A stretch of DNA of 64,000 nucleotides, from assembly GCA_001899635.1 (NCBI GenBank), contig MKVQ01000015.1, positions 241,777 to 305,776 on the forward strand, read 5' to 3'. Origin of the DNA: Myxococcales bacterium 68-20 (GTDB lineage: Bacteria; Myxococcota_A; Polyangia; Polyangiales; Polyangiaceae). This document shows, in pieces, positions 49,289-61,608 of this stretch. A model generated the notes under the pieces. That model saw only the letters and a list, made by a program, of their open reading frames with translations. It searched no databases and was not told the origin of the DNA. Each line of letters begins with the position of its first letter. The first letter of the stretch is position 1. A program made the position numbers and the translations under genes.

Positions 49289-51403
49289 TTACCCGAGACG
49301 ATGCTCGGCCGAGCCATCGCGCCGAGCGTCGTCCACCGCGCGCTCCGCCACGGGGAGCGTGAAGAAGAAGGTGCAGCCTTTGCCGGGCTCGCTCTCGGCG
49401 CCGATGGTTCCACCGTGGGCCTCGATGATGCCCTTTGCGATCGCGAGGCCGAGCCCGAGGCCCGTGGGCTTGCCACCCGTTCCCTGCCAGAAGCGCTCGA
49501 AGACATGAGCGAGCTGGTCCGGGGGGAGGCCCGGGCCGCTGTCGGTCACGGAGAAGCGGACCGTCCCGTCGACGCGCCGTCCGAGCACGGTCACGCTTCG
49601 GCCCTCCGGCGTGAACTTGATCGCGTTGCCGATGATGTTCGAGAACACCTGGAGCATCCGCTCTCGGTCGCAGCAGACGTCGGCTACGACGGACACGTCG
49701 GCCTCGAGCCGGACGGACTTCTCCTTGGCGATCGCCTCGTGGAGCTCCACCGCCTCGAGGGCGAGGGGCGCTGCCGGCTGGACGCGCTTCTCGATGCGGA
49801 GGCGCTTGAGCTTCATCTGCTCGAAGTCGACGAGGTCGCCTACCAGGCGTTCCATCCGCTTCGACGCGCGATAGATGACGTCGACGACCTTCGCCAGCCC
49901 TTCGTCGAGAGGTGAGCTGCGGAGGCGTTCGGCGCCGAGCGCGATCGAGGAGAGCGGATTGCGCAGGTCGTGCGAGACGACGGCGAGCAGCTCGTCGCGC
50001 GCTTGCGACGCGCTTCGCGCCTCTTCGAACAGACGGGCGTTGTCGACGACCAGGGCCGCTCGTGTGGCCAGCTCTTCGGCGAGCGCGAGGTCTACAGCTC
50101 CGAAGCGGCGACCGGACCCCGCCGAGACGAGCGTGGCGACCGCGACCGTACGACCGCGCGCCCGGAGCGGAACGATCATGCAGGAGATCGCGCCGATGCA
50201 CTGGAGAGCGTCCGGGTCGGCCGCCCCGAGCGCCTGGCCGAGCCAGCGCGGGCCCCCGATCTCGGTCTGGAGAAGCGCTTCCCCTCGCCGTGCCGCCAGC
50301 GCCACAGCGGGTGGCGCGGCGGACTCGAGCAAAACGCGGCGCTCGAGCGCGCGTTTGATGGCCTCGTCTTCGGCCCCGGTACCCGCCGCAGTGAGCATCG
50401 TCACCGTGCGATCTTCGAGCGTGTCGACGATGCAGAGATCGGCGAGCTCTCGGGCCGCGATGCGCGCGAACGTCGCCACCGTCTCGCGGTACTCGAGCGA
50501 CGCCGTGAGCGCAGCGGTCGCTTCGGCGAGGAAGTGCTGGACGTGCTCGGCATGTTTGATCGGCGTGACGTCGACGGAGATGCCGTGGAGCTCGGGCGTG
50601 CCGCTCGCGTCGCGCGCCACGCTCATGCTCGTTTGAAACCACACGATGTGGCCGTCTGCGGCGATTACTCGGTGACTGCAGGTCTGGTCGATCCCCTCTC
50701 TTACCGCTCGGCGAACCGTCTCGACGAGCAGGGCGCGGTCTTCCGGGTGGTGGATCTTCTCGAACCAGAAGTCGCGCTCGGCCAGCTGTTCTGCCGTGTA
50801 GCCAAGGATGCGCGGTAGCTGGCGGCTCGCGAACGTGAGCTCGAGTGTCTCCGGAACCATGGACCAGCCAACGCTGCTGTCGATCCCCTCGATCAGCTTT
50901 CGATAGCGCTTGTCGCTCGCGACGCGCACCTCGGCGAGCCGGAGCTCGTTCTCCCGCCGATCGGCCTCTCGGAGGAGGCGCGCCTGGCGCTCGATCTCCT
51001 TCCGCTGGCGGAAGAGGCCCACGAAGACGGCGACCTTCGCGCGCACCGCCCGCGTGTCGAGCGGCTTGATCAAGTAGTCGACGGCCCCGATGGAGTACGC
51101 CTCGTAGATCTGCTCGATGTCGGTGGCGACGGCGGTGAGGAAGACGATCGGGATCCGCCTCGTTCGCTCGAGCTGCTTCATGTGGTTGGCGACCTCGAAG
51201 CCGCTCATCTTCGGCATCACGACGTCGAGCAGCACGAGCGCGAACTCGTCGCGCAGCAGCGCGGAGAGGGCTTCCTCCCCGGACGTGACGGAGACGAGCC
51301 GATATTCAGGGGAGGCGAGGATCGCCCGGAGCGCGACGAGGTTCTCCTCGTGGTCGTCCACGAGGAGGATGCTGACCGGAGGGATCTCGTCCGTCGTCAT
51401 CAT
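49289..51403 (-). CDS. REC-PAS-GAF hybrid histidine kinase
   Basis: This 704-aa soluble kinase has an N-terminal receiver domain with phospho-acceptor Asp60 (LLDVVMPKMSG) and a PAS domain at about 185-310. A GAF domain is at about 325-470. HisKA has His478 (VVSHDLRNPLSS) and is followed by an ATPase domain ending in the GLGLGLAIAKGI box. No membrane helix is present. GAGG precedes the ATG at 51403. It starts about 60 bp after the stop of the HAMP kinase on the same strand. Phosphotransfer from that kinase's receiver or to this one's is an attractive idea, not shown by sequence. Confidence 0.93.
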   Translation of the reverse strand: MMTTDEIPPVSILLVDDHEENLVALRAILASPEYRLVSVTSGEEALSALLRDEFALVLLDVVMPKMSGFEVANHMKQLERTRRIPIVFLTAVATDIEQIYEAYSIGAVDYLIKPLDTRAVRAKVAVFVGLFRQRKEIERQARLLREADRRENELRLAEVRVASDKRYRKLIEGIDSSVGWSMVPETLELTFASRQLPRILGYTAEQLAERDFWFEKIHHPEDRALLVETVRRAVREGIDQTCSHRVIAADGHIVWFQTSMSVARDASGTPELHGISVDVTPIKHAEHVQHFLAEATAALTASLEYRETVATFARIAARELADLCIVDTLEDRTVTMLTAAGTGAEDEAIKRALERRVLLESAAPPAVALAARRGEALLQTEIGGPRWLGQALGAADPDALQCIGAISCMIVPLRARGRTVAVATLVSAGSGRRFGAVDLALAEELATRAALVVDNARLFEEARSASQARDELLAVVSHDLRNPLSSIALGAERLRSSPLDEGLAKVVDVIYRASKRMERLVGDLVDFEQMKLKRLRIEKRVQPAAPLALEAVELHEAIAKEKSVRLEADVSVVADVCCDRERMLQVFSNIIGNAIKFTPEGRSVTVLGRRVDGTVRFSVTDSGPGLPPDQLAHVFERFWQGTGGKPTGLGLGLAIAKGIIEAHGGTIGAESEPGKGCTFFFTLPVAERAVDDARRDGSAEHRLG

Positions 51404-51464
51404 GACGCCTCGCTCGCGCGCTGTGCTCGCACGACCGTGACTGCCCGGGCGGTGGCGGTGGAGC

Positions 51465-54400
51465 TCATCCCGACCTCTCCCTGCGAGCCCAGTGCTCGAG
51501 CACACCGAGGAGCTGGTCGGTGTCGATCGGCTTCGAGACGAAGTCGTTGCACCCGGCCTCGAGGGCTCGTTGGCGGTCCTCCGGCAGCGCCTTCGCGGTG
51601 ACCGCGATGATCGGCAGGTCATGGTGCCGGGGATCGCGCCGGAGGTGGCGCGTCGCCTCCGCGCCGTCCATCTCGGGCATCATCGTGTCCATCAGGACGA
51701 CGTCGACGTCCGGGGTTTGCTCGAGAAGGCGAAAGGCGTCCTGCGCGCTCCGCGCTGGAATGATCGTCGCGCCATGTCGCTCGAGGAGCGAGCTCACGGC
51801 GAAGAGGTTCCTCACGTCGTCGTCGACGACGAGGAGTGTGGTCCCAGCGAGGCTCTTCGTCGGCCGGAGCGCTTCGCCGGTCGGCTTCGGCACGAGGCGC
51901 TTTGCGAGGGGAGGTGGAGGCAGCTCCTCCGGGGCTCCGTCGTCCGGGAGCGGCGGCGCCGTAGCCGGGGCAGGCCGCCGGTCGGTGTCGCTGGTGAGCG
52001 GCAGCTTGAGCGTGAACGTGCTTCCCTTGCCGGGCGCGCTCCGGAGGTGGATCTCGCCGCCGAGGAGCCCGGCGAGCTCGCGGCTGATCGTGAGGCCGAG
52101 GCCGGTCCCGCCGTAGAGGCGGCTCGTCGAGGCGTCGGCCTGATGGAAGGCCTCGAAGATGACGTGCTGCAGCTCGGGAGGAATGCCGATGCCGGTATCG
52201 GAGACGGCGAAGGAGAGCGCTGCGGGCGACGGCTGTCCGTCGGGCCTTCTCGCGCCTCGCTCGATCGAGACGTCGAGCGCCACCGTCCCGCTGTCGGTGA
52301 ACTTGAACGCGTTCGAGAGCAGGTTCGTCAGGATCTGCTGGAGACGCCGTGGATCCGTCGTGATCGTCTGCGGCGCATCGGCGGCGATCGTGATCGCGAA
52401 GCGGAGGTTCTTATCCATCGCGACCGGGCGGAAGTGCTGCTCGACGTAGTCTCGGATCTCTGCGAGCGAGACCCGCTGCCACTCGACCTCCATCCGCCCG
52501 GCCTCGATCTTCGAGAGATCGAGGATCTGGTTGATCAGGGCGAGCAGGTCACGCCCGGACGAGTAGATCGTGCGCGCGTATTCGATCTGCGGCGCGACGA
52601 GATTCTGTTCGCCGTTCTCGGCGAGCAAGTGGCTCAGCACCATGATGCTGTTCAGCGGAGTGCGGAGCTCGTGCGACATGTTCGCGAGGAACTCGGACTT
52701 GTATTTCGATACGAGCGCGAGCTGCTTCGCCTTCTCTTCGAGCTTCGCGCTCGCTTCGGCGATCTCCTGGTTCCTGATCTCGAGTAGACGAGCCTTGTCC
52801 TCGAGCTCCGTCGAGCGCCGTTCGAGCTCGACGTTGGAGCGTTTGAGCTGCTCGAGCAGCTCCTCGGTTCGACGGCTGGCGCCGATCATGTTGAAGACCA
52901 CGCCGATCGAGAGCATGAGCTGCTCGAGGAAGGTGAGGTGGATCGCGCTGAACGGCTCGAACGACCCGAGCTCGATGACGGCGCGCACCTCGTCCTCGAA
53001 CAGGATCGGCAGCACCACGATGTTCCTTGGCGGGGCCTCGCCGAGGCTCGACGCGATCGCCACGTAGTCTTCGGGGACGTGGGTGACGACGATCGTCTTC
53101 TTCTCGAGCGCGGCCTGACCGACGAGCCCCTCGCCGATCGCGAACCGGTTCGATACGCCCTTGCGGCGCATGTAGCCGTAGGTGGAGAGGAGCTTCAGGA
53201 CCGGTCGCTCCTCGTCCGTGCTCATGACGAAGAGGGTGCCGATCTGCGCGGAGAGGACGGGGGTGAGCTCCGACATGATCAGCCGGGCCAGCGAGTCGAG
53301 GCTGCGCTGGCCCTGCATCATCCCGGAGAACTTCGCGAGGTTCGACTTGAGCCAGTCCTGCTCCTTGTTCATCCGGGTCGTGTCGCGCAGGTTGGCGATC
53401 ATCTGGTTGATCGTGTCCTTGAGCGCGAGCAGCTCGCCGAGCGCCTCCACGTCGATCGTCCGCGTCAGATCGCCCTTGGTCACGGCGCTCGCGACCTCTG
53501 CGATGGCGCGCACCTGCGTCGTGAGGTTGCCGGCCAGCTGATTCACGTTGTCGACGAGGTCGCGCCAGGTCCCGGACGCGCCGGGGACCCGCGCCTGTCC
53601 GCCGAGCTTGCCCTCGATGCCGACCTCGCGGGCCACCGTCGTCACCTGCTCCGCGAACGTGCGGAGCGTGTCGGTCATGTCGTTGATCGTGTCGGCCAGC
53701 GCCGCGATCTCGCCCTTCGCGGCGACGACGAACCGCGCCGTCAGCTCGCCGTTCGCCACGGCGGTGACGACCCGCACGATGCCTCGAACCTGCGAGGTGA
53801 GGTTCGAGGCCATTTGATTGACGTTGTCGGTTAGGTCCTTCCACGTGCCGCCGACGTCCGGTACGGCGGCCTGACCCCCGAGCTTGCCCTCGGTCCCGAC
53901 CTCGCGTGCGACGCGCGTCACCTCGGCGGCGAAGGTGCGAAGCTGATCGACCATCGCGTTGGTCGTCTCCTTGAGGGCGAGGATCTCGCCCTCCGCCTCG
54001 ACCGTGATCTTCTTCGAGAGGTCACCGTTCGCGACGGCCGTCGTGACGAGCGCGATGTTGCGCACCTGCGAGGTCAGGTTGCCGGCGAGCATGTTGACGC
54101 TGTCGGTGAGGCCTCGCCACGTCCCGGCGGCGCCCGGGACCAGGGCCTGGCCGCCGAGCTTGCCCTCGATGCCGACCTCACGCGCGACCGTCGTCACCTG
54201 ATCGGCGAACGTGCGGAGCGTCGCGGTCATGTCGTTGATTGTGTCGGCGAGCTCCGCGATCTCGCCTCGGGCCTCGAGGACGAGCTTCTGGTCGAGGTCG
54301 CCGTCGGCGACGGCAGTGACGACCCTGGCGATCCCGCGGACCTGGCTCGTCAGGTTGCCGGCCATCACGTTGACGCTCTCGGTGAGCTCCTGCCACGTGC

Positions 54401-56420
54401 CGGCGACGCCGGGCACGACGGCCTGACCACCGAGCTGTCCCTCGGTGCCGACCTCGCGCGACACGCGGGTGACCTCCCGCGCGAAGGTGCGGAGCTGGTC
54501 GACCATCGCGTTGAGCGTGTCCTTCAGCTCGAGGATTTCGCCCTTGGCCTCGACGGTGATCTTCTGCGAGAGGTCGCCGTTCGCGATCGCGGTCGCGACC
54601 AGCGCGATGTTGCGGACCTGATTGGTGAGGTTGCCCGCGAGCATGTTGACGTTGTCGGTGAGGTCGCGCCACGTGCCGCCGAGGCCCGGGACACGCGCCT
54701 GTCCGCCGAGCCTCCCTTCGTGACCGACCTCGCGGGCGACGCTCGTGACCTGCTCCGCGAAGGTCCGCAGCGAATCGGTCATGTCGTTGATCGTGTCGGC
54801 CAGCGCCGCGATCTCGCCCTTCGCCTCGACGACGAAGTTCTGCGAGAGGTCACCGTCGGCGACCGCGGTGACGACCTTCGCGATGCCGCGGACCTGGCTC
54901 GTGAGGTTCGACGCCATCACGTTCACGTTGTCGGTGAGGTCCTTCCAGGTTCCGGCCACCCCCGGCACCGCGGCCTGTCCTCCGAGCCGGCCCTCCGTGC
55001 CGACCTCGCGGGCCACGCGGGTGACCTCGGAGGCGAACGTCCGGAGCTGGTCCACCATCGCGTTGATGGTGTCCTTGAGCTGGAGGATTTCGCCCTTGGC
55101 CTCGACGGTGATCTTGGTCGAGAGGTCGCCGTTGGCGACCGCGGTCGTGACGGTCGCGATGTTCCTCACCTGCGTGGTGAGGTTCGCCGCGAGCAGGTTC
55201 ACGTTGTCGGTGAGGTCCTTCCAGGTGCCGGAGACGTCCTTGATCTCCGCTTGAGCGCCGAGCTTGCCCTCGGTGCCGACCTCCTTCGCGATGCGCGTCA
55301 CCTCCGACGCGAAGGTGCGGAGCTGCTCGACCATCCCGTTGACGGTGTCCTTGAGCTCGAGGATCTCGCCGCGCGCCTCCACGGTGATCTTCTGCGACAA
55401 GTCGCCGTTGGCCACGGCGGTCGTCACGGAGGCGATGTTGCGGACCTGATTGGTCAGGTTTCCCGCCAGCATGTTGACGTTGTCGGTGAGCTCCTGCCAG
55501 ACGCCGGAGGCGCCGCGCACGTCGGCTTGAGCGCCGAGCTTTCCCTCGGAGCCGACCTCGCGCGCCACGCGGATGACCTCCGCGGTCCATGCTCGGTGCT
55601 TGTCGACGGAGTCGTTGATCGTGTTCTCCACCTCGAGGATCTCGCCCTGAGCCTCCGCCGTGACCTTGCGCGAGAGGTCGCCCTCCGTGATCGCCTTCAA
55701 GACCACGGCGATGCCTCGCAGCTGCGCCGTGAGGTTCTCGGAGAGGTGGTTGACGTCGTCGACGAGGCTCTTCCAGGTCCCGCTGAGACCGTCGACGTCG
55801 GCTCGAGCGCCGAGGCGTCCCTCGCTTCCGATCTCGCCGACGACGTGCGAGACGCCGGTCGATACGTTTCTGAGGCGCGCCACCGCCGTGTTCAGCGCCG
55901 TGCTCTGGCGTTCCCAGGCTCCGCCGAGCGGCCGCCCGTCGATCCGGAGCGGCATCTCTCGCGACAGATCCCCCGCAGCGACACGCTCCATGACTTCGGT
56001 CGCCTCGAGCGTGGAGATCGCGGTCGCGTCGATGATCGCGTTGACCGACTCCACGGCGCTCGCCCACGCGCCGCCGGAGGGGCCGAGCGTCGTGCGGTCG
56101 GCGAGGTCGCCGCGCACGCCGACCGAGCGCGCGACTCGGCCGAGCTCGTTCACGAGCGCCTCGTTCCTCTCGAGGAGGGCATTGAACGCGAGTGCGGTCT
56201 CGGCGGTCAGGCCTCCGCCGTCGCTCGGGAGCCGAACGGAGAAGTCGCCGGCGCGCGCGGCTCGCAGCCCGTCCCTGATCGAGCGCAGGCCTTCTTCGAG
56301 GTCGCCGTCGTGACGACGCCGGCCGGCCGCCCGCTCCGCACGACCGGCCTTCGTATCGCGAGGCTGCTCCGCGATGCTCGGGTCATGGGTAGACGGGGGC
56401 ATCGACGTCGCCGGACGCAA
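51465..56420 (-). CDS. Hybrid histidine kinase with HAMP array
   Basis: This 1651-aa kinase has no membrane helix. After a variable start, about nine tandem HAMP-type units of roughly 92 residues (about 190-1060) repeat the core [14 protein letters not shown] and [12 protein letters not shown] domain is at about 1075-1210, a coiled-coil leads to HisKA His1250 ([10 protein letters not shown]) and the ATPase domain. A receiver with Asp1578 ([11 protein letters not shown]) ends it. The architecture matches group III (Nik1/Os1-type) kinases, which in fungi sense osmotic stress. The ligand here is unknown. It lies upstream of the REC-PAS-GAF kinase. Confidence 0.94.
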   Translation of the reverse strand: MRPATSMPPSTHDPSIAEQPRDTKAGRAERAAGRRRHDGDLEEGLRSIRDGLRAARAGDFSVRLPSDGGGLTAETALAFNALLERNEALVNELGRVARSVGVRGDLADRTTLGPSGGAWASAVESVNAIIDATAISTLEATEVMERVAAGDLSREMPLRIDGRPLGGAWERQSTALNTAVARLRNVSTGVSHVVGEIGSEGRLGARADVDGLSGTWKSLVDDVNHLSENLTAQLRGIAVVLKAITEGDLSRKVTAEAQGEILEVENTINDSVDKHRAWTAEVIRVAREVGSEGKLGAQADVRGASGVWQELTDNVNMLAGNLTNQVRNIASVTTAVANGDLSQKITVEARGEILELKDTVNGMVEQLRTFASEVTRIAKEVGTEGKLGAQAEIKDVSGTWKDLTDNVNLLAANLTTQVRNIATVTTAVANGDLSTKITVEAKGEILQLKDTINAMVDQLRTFASEVTRVAREVGTEGRLGGQAAVPGVAGTWKDLTDNVNVMASNLTSQVRGIAKVVTAVADGDLSQNFVVEAKGEIAALADTINDMTDSLRTFAEQVTSVAREVGHEGRLGGQARVPGLGGTWRDLTDNVNMLAGNLTNQVRNIALVATAIANGDLSQKITVEAKGEILELKDTLNAMVDQLRTFAREVTRVSREVGTEGQLGGQAVVPGVAGTWQELTESVNVMAGNLTSQVRGIARVVTAVADGDLDQKLVLEARGEIAELADTINDMTATLRTFADQVTTVAREVGIEGKLGGQALVPGAAGTWRGLTDSVNMLAGNLTSQVRNIALVTTAVANGDLSKKITVEAEGEILALKETTNAMVDQLRTFAAEVTRVAREVGTEGKLGGQAAVPDVGGTWKDLTDNVNQMASNLTSQVRGIVRVVTAVANGELTARFVVAAKGEIAALADTINDMTDTLRTFAEQVTTVAREVGIEGKLGGQARVPGASGTWRDLVDNVNQLAGNLTTQVRAIAEVASAVTKGDLTRTIDVEALGELLALKDTINQMIANLRDTTRMNKEQDWLKSNLAKFSGMMQGQRSLDSLARLIMSELTPVLSAQIGTLFVMSTDEERPVLKLLSTYGYMRRKGVSNRFAIGEGLVGQAALEKKTIVVTHVPEDYVAIASSLGEAPPRNIVVLPILFEDEVRAVIELGSFEPFSAIHLTFLEQLMLSIGVVFNMIGASRRTEELLEQLKRSNVELERRSTELEDKARLLEIRNQEIAEASAKLEEKAKQLALVSKYKSEFLANMSHELRTPLNSIMVLSHLLAENGEQNLVAPQIEYARTIYSSGRDLLALINQILDLSKIEAGRMEVEWQRVSLAEIRDYVEQHFRPVAMDKNLRFAITIAADAPQTITTDPRRLQQILTNLLSNAFKFTDSGTVALDVSIERGARRPDGQPSPAALSFAVSDTGIGIPPELQHVIFEAFHQADASTSRLYGGTGLGLTISRELAGLLGGEIHLRSAPGKGSTFTLKLPLTSDTDRRPAPATAPPLPDDGAPEELPPPPLAKRLVPKPTGEALRPTKSLAGTTLLVVDDDVRNLFAVSSLLERHGATIIPARSAQDAFRLLEQTPDVDVVLMDTMMPEMDGAEATRHLRRDPRHHDLPIIAVTAKALPEDRQRALEAGCNDFVSKPIDTDQLLGVLEHWARRERSG

Positions 56421-56547
56421 GTCCCGGTCCGGCCCGCCTCAGCGTCTGCCGCCTCGCCACATCTCGACTTCGACGTCGTTCTCGTCCGCTCGGCTCGTCG
56501 AGGGAGGGGGATGACCTCGTCTCGATCGAGCCGACGCGAAGGAGGGA

Positions 56548-57669
<1,122 letters not shown>

Positions 57670-57774
57670 GGAGACGCCGCAGGTAGCACGGCTGCCGGAG
57701 CGGGGGCAAACACGACCGAGGGGGACGCCGCCCCCGCGAGGTCGTGCTATGCGCTCCGCCGGCGGATCACGGAG

Positions 57775-58650
57775 ATGGACGGGGAAGAGCGACTCGGAGA
57801 GGTGGTCGGGGGGCGCTACGAGCTCCGCGGCGTCCTCGGGCAGGGGGGCCAGAGCGTCATTTACCGGGCAAAAGACAAGGTCGACGGCGACGAGGTGGCC
57901 GTCAAGATCCTCAAGGCGGCTGGCGACCGTGACGCCGTCGATCGGCTGTTCCGCGAGGCCCGGGCGCTCCTCTCCCTGGGGGGGACCGCCGCGCTCCGCG
58001 TGCTCCACCAGACCAACACGAGCGACGGCGCCGCCTGCCTCGTCACCGAGCTCCTTCGCGGGCGAGACCTCGACCAGCACCTCCAGGAGATCGAGGGCGA
58101 GGGCGGGCGGATGCCGCTGCCGGAGGTCATCGCGATGTTCGAGCCGATCGTGAAGACGCTCGACGCCGCCCGCGAGCGGGGGATCGTCCATCGTGACGTC
58201 AAGCCGGCGAACATCTTCGTCGTGCATCCGGCCTACGGAGGCGGGGTCCGGCTGCTCGATTTCGGCTTCACACGGTTCGTCCACGCCCGCCCGATGACGG
58301 CGCCTGGGGTCGTCGCCGGGTCGCCGACGCACCTCGCCCCCGAGTCCTGGGCCGGCGCCTCGGACATCGACCACCGCGCAGACGTCTACGCGCTCGGTGT
58401 CGTGCTCTTCCGCGTGCTGTCGGGACAGCTGCCGTTTTCGGGTCGTGTGAACGAGCTGCTCCAGATGGTTCGGACGGCGCCGCGGCCTAGCCTCCACGCC
58501 CTGCGGCCCGACCTGCCGAAGGTCGTCGACGGGTGGGTCGAGTGCGCGCTCGCGATCAAGCGCGAGGACCGGTTTCAGCGGGCTTCGGCGCTGTGGAGCG
58601 CGCTCCTCACGTGCTTCGAGCGCGCGAGCGTGCGGCCTCCCGCCGGCTGA
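57775..58650 (+). CDS. Soluble Ser/Thr protein kinase
   Basis: This 291-aa kinase has the glycine loop GQGGQSVIYRA at about 22-32, ATP lysine (VAVKIL), HRDVKPAN and DFGF, with GSPTHLAPE as activation segment. It has no sensor or membrane helix. GGAG lies immediately before the ATG. The VanW-family gene follows 34 bp downstream, so they may share a transcript. Confidence 0.93.
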   Translation: MDGEERLGEVVGGRYELRGVLGQGGQSVIYRAKDKVDGDEVAVKILKAAGDRDAVDRLFREARALLSLGGTAALRVLHQTNTSDGAACLVTELLRGRDLDQHLQEIEGEGGRMPLPEVIAMFEPIVKTLDAARERGIVHRDVKPANIFVVHPAYGGGVRLLDFGFTRFVHARPMTAPGVVAGSPTHLAPESWAGASDIDHRADVYALGVVLFRVLSGQLPFSGRVNELLQMVRTAPRPSLHALRPDLPKVVDGWVECALAIKREDRFQRASALWSALLTCFERASVRPPAG

Positions 58651-58684
58651 GCTCTCTCCCCTCGCGCTCGCGTCTGCCGGTTCT

Positions 58685-60328
58685 TTGACCCCGGCGCCTC
58701 CGGTGTTCGAGGATCGCGCCGACGTGGCACTCGGAGAATCGGTCGTCTCGAAGCTGCATCTGCTGAGGCCGCGTGGTCGTCGCGACCTCGTGCGCATCCT
58801 CGTCTGCTCGCTCGTCGGTGGGTTCGCCGGCTGGGTCGCCATCCCGGGGCGCCCGATGCCGATCGCCGAGGCCGTGATCCTCCCCGAGGTGACGCTCGAC
58901 GGAAAGCCGCTCCCGATCGTCGAGGGCGATCCGGCGAAGACGCTGCGGGCCGCGCGCACGATCGCGCGAGCGTACGTGTCGAGCGAGCTGTCGATCGCGG
59001 TCCCCGGGGCGACGATCACGCGTTCGCGGGAGGACCTCGGGGCTCGCGTCGAGCACGATCGGCTCGCGAGCCTCGTCTCGCAGCTCGTCGATCGACGCTC
59101 GGCGATGCGCCGCGCGCACGCTCAGCACGCCGCCGCCGGGGTCGCGCGCCCGCTAGCGCTGCCGCTGCCGGTCACGATCGACGGGGAGCGCGCGCTCTCG
59201 GCGCTCCTCGACGTGAAGGACGACCTCGACAAGGTGCCGGTCGACGCCCGGCTCGACCTCGCGCGCCGGGAGGTCGCTCCCGAGGAGAACGGCCGTCGGG
59301 TCGACGTCTACGCGACGCTCGCGCGGCTCGACGCGGCGCTCGCGCGCGGCGACGGCGCGCTCGAGGCGGTCGTCGAGAACGTGCCCGCCGCTCGTACCGC
59401 TGCCAGCATCGGCGATGTCGAGATCGACGACGTGCTCGGCTACTTCGAGACGCGCTACGCTCCCGATCGGAAGCACGCCGACCGTACGTTCAACCTCCGG
59501 CTGGCGGCGTCGAAGCTCGACGGCCACGTGATCATGCCGGGTGAGATCTTCGACTTCAACGAGGTCGTCGGGCCGCGCTCCGAGGCGAACGGATACAAGG
59601 TCGCTCCCGTCATCGCGCAGGGCGAGCTCGTCGACGGCATCGGTGGCGGCACCTGCCAGATCTCGGGGACGCTCCACGGTGCGGCGTATTTCGCGGGGCT
59701 CGACGTCGTCGAGCGGCGGCCTCACTCGCGCCCGAGCTTCTACATAAAGATGGGGATGGACGCGACGGTCGTGTACCCGACGATCACGCTCCGTCTGCGG
59801 AATCCGTTCTCCCATCCGATCGTGCTCCACCAGACGGTGGAGAACGGCATCGTCCGCGCCGAGATCCTCGGCCCGAAGCGGACGCGCGACGTGACGTTCG
59901 TGCGGAAGATCAACGACGTCGTCCCGTTCGTCGAGACCGAGAAGCCGGATCCGAAGATCCCGAAGGGCCAGCGCGTGCTCTCGCAGCGCGGCATCCCCGG
60001 CTTCAAGCTCACGCGCTATCGCATCCTGCGCGACGGCGCCTTCGCCGTGCGCGAGCACGACACCGACACGTACCCGCCGACGGCGCAGATCTGGCGCGTC
60101 GGGACGGGCGAGGACGATCCGAAGTTCGTCGCAGCCGGCGACGACCATCCCGAATACGTCGCGGACGAGTACCTCTCGATTTCGCAGGGCCCCACCGTCG
60201 TCGATCCGCGCGCGAAGCCCGGGGATGACGCGCGTGCCGGCGGTGCGATGGTCGAGTCGCGGGTCGCGGGCCGGTACGGCACGCGCGGCTGGACCGTGCG
60301 CGAGGGCTTTGCCAAGCGCGTCGACTGA
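58685..60328 (+). CDS. VanW-family membrane protein
   Basis: This 547-aa protein has one membrane helix at about 36-56. A helical/beta region follows, like peptidoglycan-binding repeats. The VanW domain lies at about 255-390 (GEIFDFNEVVGPR, GGGTCQISGTLHGAA). A beta-rich C-terminal tail ends it. VanW-type proteins are linked to cell-wall biology, but the activity is not well known. The TTG start is uncertain; a GTG at 58703 is possible. Confidence 0.8.
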   Translation: MTPAPPVFEDRADVALGESVVSKLHLLRPRGRRDLVRILVCSLVGGFAGWVAIPGRPMPIAEAVILPEVTLDGKPLPIVEGDPAKTLRAARTIARAYVSSELSIAVPGATITRSREDLGARVEHDRLASLVSQLVDRRSAMRRAHAQHAAAGVARPLALPLPVTIDGERALSALLDVKDDLDKVPVDARLDLARREVAPEENGRRVDVYATLARLDAALARGDGALEAVVENVPAARTAASIGDVEIDDVLGYFETRYAPDRKHADRTFNLRLAASKLDGHVIMPGEIFDFNEVVGPRSEANGYKVAPVIAQGELVDGIGGGTCQISGTLHGAAYFAGLDVVERRPHSRPSFYIKMGMDATVVYPTITLRLRNPFSHPIVLHQTVENGIVRAEILGPKRTRDVTFVRKINDVVPFVETEKPDPKIPKGQRVLSQRGIPGFKLTRYRILRDGAFAVREHDTDTYPPTAQIWRVGTGEDDPKFVAAGDDHPEYVADEYLSISQGPTVVDPRAKPGDDARAGGAMVESRVAGRYGTRGWTVREGFAKRVD

Positions 60329-60384
60329 GCGCTATGTCAGTCGGCGGTGCAGAGGCCGGACGAGAAAATGAGGAGAAGAGCGGC

Positions 60385-61605
60385 ATGAATGGCAGCGGCG
60401 TGGTCGCGCTCGCCGTGACCGGGAGCGTCGCGGCCTACAAGGCCGTCGAGCTGGCGCGGCTGCTCGTGAAGAGCGGGCATCGCGTTCTCCCGCTGATGAC
60501 CTCGTCGGCGCAGCGCTTCGTCGGCCCGGTGACGCTCTCCGGCATCTGCGGCCAGCCGGTCGCGACGGACATGTGGGATCCGACGTATCCCGGCGAGCTC
60601 CACGTGGCCATCGCCGATCGCGCGGACGTGGTGGCGATCATGCCCGCGACGGCCGATGTCCTGGCCCGGCTGGCGCAGGGCCGCGCGGATGACCTCGTGA
60701 CCGCAACGGCGCTCTGCGCGAAGGGTCCGGTGCTCGTCGCGCCGGCGATGCATCCGCGCATGTGGAGTCACCCCGCGACGCAGGCCAACGTCGCCGCGCT
60801 GGAGCGTCTCGGGCGCGTGCGTGTCGTCGGGCCTGTCGTGGGGCCCGTGGCCTCCGGGGACGTCGGGATGGGGCGGATGGAGGAGCCGGCCGCGATCGCG
60901 GCAGCGATCGAGCAGCTCCTCCGAGGCAAGGGCTCGGGCGACCTCGCGGGCAAGCGGATGGTCGTCACCGCGGGGCCGACATTCGAGCCGATCGATCCCG
61001 TGCGGTTTCTCGGCAATCGATCGAGCGGGAAGATGGGCTTCGCGATCGCCGCGCGCGCGGCCGCTCGGGGGGCGAGCGTCGTGCTCGTCGCTGGCCCCGT
61101 GGCCCTCGCGACGCCTCCCGGCGTCGAGCGTCGAGACGTCGAGACAGCGGAGCAGATGCGCGCCGCCCTCGCGAACGCGCTCGGTCCGGACATGACCGGC
61201 GCCGACGCGCTCGTCATGGCCGCGGCGGTCGCCGATTTCCGTCCTCGGACCGCGAGCCCGACGAAGATCAAGAAGGACGCTGCGAGCGAGCCTCCGCCGA
61301 TCGGCCTCGCGCGGAACCCGGATCTCATCGCGGAGATCAGCGCGAAGCGGGTAGGGAAGGCGCCCGTGCTCGTCGCGTTCGCGCTGGAGACCGGCGACGA
61401 CGCGCAGGTCCTCGGCTACGCGACGAAGAAGCTGGCGCAGAAGAAGGTCGATCTGATCGTCGCGAACGCGGCGCACGAGTCGCTCGGCCAGGCCGAGAAC
61501 CGGGTCGCGCTCGTGGACGCCGCCGGAGCCTCGCCGTTCGTCGCCGCGCCGAAGGACGCGCTGGCGGACCGGATCCTCGACCGTGTCGTCACGCTGCTCG
61601 TCTGA
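60385..61605 (+). CDS. coaBC: Bifunctional CoaBC (Dfp)
   Basis: This 406-aa protein joins phosphopantothenoylcysteine decarboxylase (CoaC, about 1-180) to phosphopantothenate-cysteine ligase (CoaB, about 185-406) in coenzyme A synthesis. The N-terminal flavoprotein start AVTGSVAAYKAVELA and catalytic His73 (LHVAIADRAD) are present. Two usually conserved sites differ: the motif PAMNxxMW reads PAMHPRMW (His123), and the LACG Cys reads ASG (Ser157). The CoaB half has TAGPTFEPIDPVRFLGN and AAAVADFRP. The start at 60385 has AGGAG nine bases upstream; an ATG at 60334 lacks one. Confidence 0.92.
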   Translation: MNGSGVVALAVTGSVAAYKAVELARLLVKSGHRVLPLMTSSAQRFVGPVTLSGICGQPVATDMWDPTYPGELHVAIADRADVVAIMPATADVLARLAQGRADDLVTATALCAKGPVLVAPAMHPRMWSHPATQANVAALERLGRVRVVGPVVGPVASGDVGMGRMEEPAAIAAAIEQLLRGKGSGDLAGKRMVVTAGPTFEPIDPVRFLGNRSSGKMGFAIAARAAARGASVVLVAGPVALATPPGVERRDVETAEQMRAALANALGPDMTGADALVMAAAVADFRPRTASPTKIKKDAASEPPPIGLARNPDLIAEISAKRVGKAPVLVAFALETGDDAQVLGYATKKLAQKKVDLIVANAAHESLGQAENRVALVDAAGASPFVAAPKDALADRILDRVVTLLV

Positions 61606-61608
61606 GGA

